From Pseudomonas brenneri (lineage in GTDB: Bacteria; Pseudomonadota; Gammaproteobacteria; Pseudomonadales; Pseudomonadaceae), in NCBI RefSeq assembly GCF_007858285.1, contig NZ_VFIL01000007.1, forward strand, positions 282,767 through 346,766: 64,000 bases of DNA, given 5' to 3'. The notes beneath the pieces are model-generated. The model saw only the letters and a list, made by a program, of their open reading frames with translations, was not told where the DNA came from and ran no database searches. Shown here one piece after another: positions 62,301-64,000 of this stretch; the stretch's first letter is position 1, and each line of letters begins with the position of its first letter. A program made the position numbers and the translations under genes.

Positions 62301-64000
62301 TTCGCGCTCACGCAGTTGCAGGTTGTAATCCTGAATGTCGCGTAACCAGTCCCCCAGTTGACGCGACGGGTCGATCACTTGAATCACGGGCAAGGTGTTG
62401 ATGAACAACCCCAGCATGCGTTCGGAATCGGCCAGTTGCGCAGGACGCCCGGCGACAGTGGCGCCGAAAGCCACGCTGCTCTGGCCACTGTAGCGACTGA
62501 GCAACATCAGCCAAGCGGCTTGCACCAGGGTATTGAGCGTGACGTGCTGGGTTTGCGCAAACCCCTTCAAACGCTCGGTCGCAGCCTCACCCAGCCGGCT
62601 GTAAAGCGCATGATGGCCTTGGCCGCGCTGCTTGCCTGCAAACGCATTGGCCAGGTAGGTCGGCTCGTCCAGGCGTACCAACTGCTGGCTCCAGAACGCC
62701 TGGCTGGCCTGCGGGTCTTGCTGGCGCAGCCACGCGATGTAATTGCGATAAGCCACAGGCTCCGGCAACGCTACGCCCGAGTAGTGCTGCAAGATTTCGC
62801 CCAACAGTTGCGACACGCTCCAGCCGTCGATCAGCAAGTGGTGATAGGTCCAGACCATCTGGTAGCTGTCCGCACCCAGACGGGCCAGGACAATGCGCTG
62901 CAACGGCGGGCGCTCCAGATCGAACCCGCGCTCACGCTCATCGCGGGCCAGTTGCTCCAGGCGTTGGGGCAAGTCGTGGGCACCTTGCAGGTCCAACTCG
63001 ACCAATGGCAACTCAAGACTGTCCATGACAAATTGCAGCGGTTGCTCCAGGCCTTGCCAGACAAAGCCGGTGCGCAATATGGCATGGCGCTCGCAGGCCG
63101 CGCCCCAGGCGCGTTTGAAGCGCTCCACATCCAGGCCCTGCACCGCAATGCTCAACTGGTTGATGTAGAGCTCGGCATCTGGCGCGTTCAGACCCAGGAA
63201 CAACATACCCTGCTGCATTGGCGACAAGGGATACAGATGCTCGACCCGCGCCAAAGGCAGCCCCAGGCTGTGCAACTGCTCATCGTTGAGCCCATGCAAC
63301 GGTTGTTCGCTGAGTGTGTTATCAGCAGCAACCGCCGGTACCGCCCAACGGATATGCCGGGCCAGGACCTCGATGCTACGGTGCTGGAAAATATCCCTTG
63401 GGCTCAACTCAAGGCCGGCCTGACGGGCACGGCTGACTACCTGGATCGAGCTGATGGAGTCGCCACCCAAGGCAAAGAAGTTATCCGTTACCCCGACCTG
63501 ACGGAGCCCCAGCACGTCTTGCCAGATATCGGCCAGGATACGTTCGACCTCACTGCCTGGCGCGACGAAAGCCTGTTGGGCCAGTGCCTGATCCGGCACT
63601 GGCAGCGCCTTGCGGTCCAGCTTGCCGTTGGGGGTCAACGGCATACGCTCAAGCAGTACCAGGGAGGATGGCACCATGTAGTCGGCCAGGTGGATGCTCA
63701 ATTGCTCGCTCAACTGGCTGACGAAATCCGCCTGGCGCGACTGTTCGGCCGCCAGCAACAAGCGGTCCTGAGGAACCACATAACCTACCAGGCGCGGCCC
63801 GGTGGGGCCGGGAACGGCAACCACCACAGCCTCGACGACACTGACCTGCTCCAGCAAGCGCGCTTCGATCTCACCCAGTTCGATACGGAAACCGCGGATC
63901 TTCACCTGATGGTCGATCCGGCTGATGTAGTCGATCACCCCGTCCGCGCGATACCGCGCCAGGTCGCCAGTACGGTAGAAACGCCCGCCCGGCTCGCCAT
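59328..64000 (-). CDS. Pyoverdine NRPS, terminal module with thioesterase (5' end beyond window)
   Basis: About 1557 codons of a non-ribosomal peptide synthetase; frame runs past base 64000 (the visible start codons are internal). In order: end of an adenylation domain (RTGDLARYRADG near 63950, then NGKLDRK), PCP with DNFFALGGDS (Ser about 161 of the part from 63938), C domain with HHLLIDG (366-372), a full A domain (YTSGSTGLPKG, GYGPTET, RTGDLVR, NGKLDRK), PCP with DNFFELGGDS, and a thioesterase with GWSLGG. So it holds one full last module and the end of the previous one. Its siderophore release role follows from the TE. Naming as pvdD-type is from context. Confidence 0.93.
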   Translation of the reverse strand, partial: GEPGGRFYRTGDLARYRADGVIDYISRIDHQVKIRGFRIELGEIEARLLEQVSVVEAVVVAVPGPTGPRLVGYVVPQDRLLLAAEQSRQADFVSQLSEQLSIHLADYMVPSSLVLLERMPLTPNGKLDRKALPVPDQALAQQAFVAPGSEVERILADIWQDVLGLRQVGVTDNFFALGGDSISSIQVVSRARQAGLELSPRDIFQHRSIEVLARHIRWAVPAVAADNTLSEQPLHGLNDEQLHSLGLPLARVEHLYPLSPMQQGMLFLGLNAPDAELYINQLSIAVQGLDVERFKRAWGAACERHAILRTGFVWQGLEQPLQFVMDSLELPLVELDLQGAHDLPQRLEQLARDERERGFDLERPPLQRIVLARLGADSYQMVWTYHHLLIDGWSVSQLLGEILQHYSGVALPEPVAYRNYIAWLRQQDPQASQAFWSQQLVRLDEPTYLANAFAGKQRGQGHHALYSRLGEAATERLKGFAQTQHVTLNTLVQAAWLMLLSRYSGQSSVAFGATVAGRPAQLADSERMLGLFINTLPVIQVIDPSRQLGDWLRDIQDYNLQLREREYTPLSDVQRWAGQSGQALFDSIIVFENHPVDQALNAVNDPLLRFGDTGSYGRTNIPMDLMVTLEDGLVIEYMYLQEHFDEASVQSIRRNMEGLLEQLASNAHQPLGNIGLPEALAGEVQPAEPEFDGLYVHQRIAQYAARTPQQPAVLFGETVYSYAELDAAANRLAHLLVAEGVGPEVRVGVAMPRGQSLIVALLAVFKAGGAYVPLDTGYPKDRLTYLMEDSGIALLLTDTSLRETLPALAHVRVLELDQLDLADQPVTDPQVRLQAQNLAYVIYTSGSTGLPKGVAVAHGPLAMHCRAIGERYTMSPEDCELLFMSFAFDGAHERWLTTLTHGGRLLIRDDNLWTPEQTFEALHQHGVTVAAFPPVYLQQLAEHAEREGNPPAVRIYCFGGDAVPQASLALAQRALQPQFIINGYGPTETVVTPLIWKAGPDDTCGAAYAPIGNKVGARSTYVLDSDLNPLPKGAAGELYLGGYGMARGYLDRAGLTAERFVLDPFSLDGGRLYRTGDLVRERQDGVFDYLGRIDNQVKIRGFRIELGEIESRLKGCAGVRDAVVVAREGGSGKQLVGYVVAQDSGVDSGWCDRLREQLRGELPDYMVPAHLVVLERMPLTPNGKLDRKGLPDPDVNQQQRGYVAPRTELEKALAQIWQTVLKVEKVGLGDNFFELGGDSILSLQVVAKARALKVHGFSLKLRDLMQKPTIGELTGSGEAPALAAKPVSILTMNQGETELAPLFCVHAGFGTVFDYEPVARLLAGRRSVQAIQCRMLLDANWQDSSLERMAVDYVDDLRARQPHGPYHLLGWSLGGTLAILMTAELEHQGQQVEFLGLMDSFVPGTEPAGEMDDGLEDLHSFIQVMMPGVQAILPVTLDETPAGLRQLFAGLLAQQTVAVGSLSQVLGADELGHIFSVARRLKRLSLALTRCPQIQAAPHCWWAAGHEAAAQALGLQLGQDAAGPSLPCGHFEVPRNSRFLESLDQALTRLLTPISA

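Noticed and set aside
1..64000. CRISPR arrays, tRNA genes, insertion sequences, prophage
   Set aside because: I found no regularly spaced repeats, no cloverleaf or CCA-type ends, and no transposase or phage genes.

Overview
The window is chromosome from a Pseudomonas of the fluorescens group. The evidence is high GC, a pyoverdine locus (pvdA, pvdRT-opmQ and a terminal NRPS), a PQQ-ethanol oxidation cluster, REP/REPIN repeats of the 'GCGGGCTTGCCCGCGAA' kind, and a FecIRA-type iron-signalling cassette. I see no tRNA, rRNA, CRISPR array, integrase or insertion sequence.

Layout. 1-3.5 kb: the N-terminal part of a TRAP-TAXI binding protein, then an overlapping minus-strand operon of two PepSY proteins, an OmpR-type regulator and its histidine kinase. 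3.7-8.2 kb: patatin-like phospholipase, DUF2975 membrane protein with an XRE regulator, two small exported proteins, queD, a second membrane-protein/XRE pair, and a Nudix hydrolase. 8.4-12.2 kb: codB-pucR-codA for cytosine use, with two palindromes in the promoter region. 12.2-14.8 kb: a DapF-like protein in which both catalytic cysteine positions are serine, and an MFS exporter. 14.8-17.6 kb: a small island of unfamiliar genes, each of three transcription units preceded by a near-perfect HrpL (hrp) box; two of the encoded proteins share an NolX/HrpF/HrpK-like repeat, so this looks like a type III secretion effector/translocator island away from the secretion genes. 17.6-23.1 kb: fecA-fecR-fecI and a MATE pump. 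23.1-28 kb: gamma-glutamyl-polyamine catabolism (puuB-, potF-, puuA-like) with a divergent AraC regulator.

28-39.8 kb is a PQQ alcohol-oxidation cluster: ErcS'-like kinase, ErcA-like alcohol dehydrogenase, an unannotated-size pqqA (23 codons), ExaC-like aldehyde dehydrogenase, metallohydrolase, SoxYZ-like carrier, cytochrome c550, the quinoprotein ethanol dehydrogenase, a secreted pentapeptide-repeat protein, an EraR-like regulator with a degenerate receiver coupled to a 39-residue membrane peptide, a CXXCW-type protein and an AgmR/ErbR-type regulator. Electrons would pass from ethanol via PQQ to cytochrome c550, and the aldehyde to acetate through the NAD-dependent dehydrogenase.

39.8-44.8 kb: cobalamin genes (cobF, a phosphatase, a cobalamin riboswitch, a BtuB-like receptor, a 2Fe-2S protein and a BtuF-like binding protein). 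45-50.7 kb: an aldo-keto reductase and a LuxR regulator / BvgS-like sensor / stand-alone receiver operon; the sensor's signal peptide is one base out of frame. 50.9-51.7 kb: MgtC-family protein. 52-64 kb: pyoverdine genes with divergent PvdS promoters and a Fur-like box, an esterase, and the 3' end of an NRPS whose last module carries a thioesterase; this gene runs off the window.
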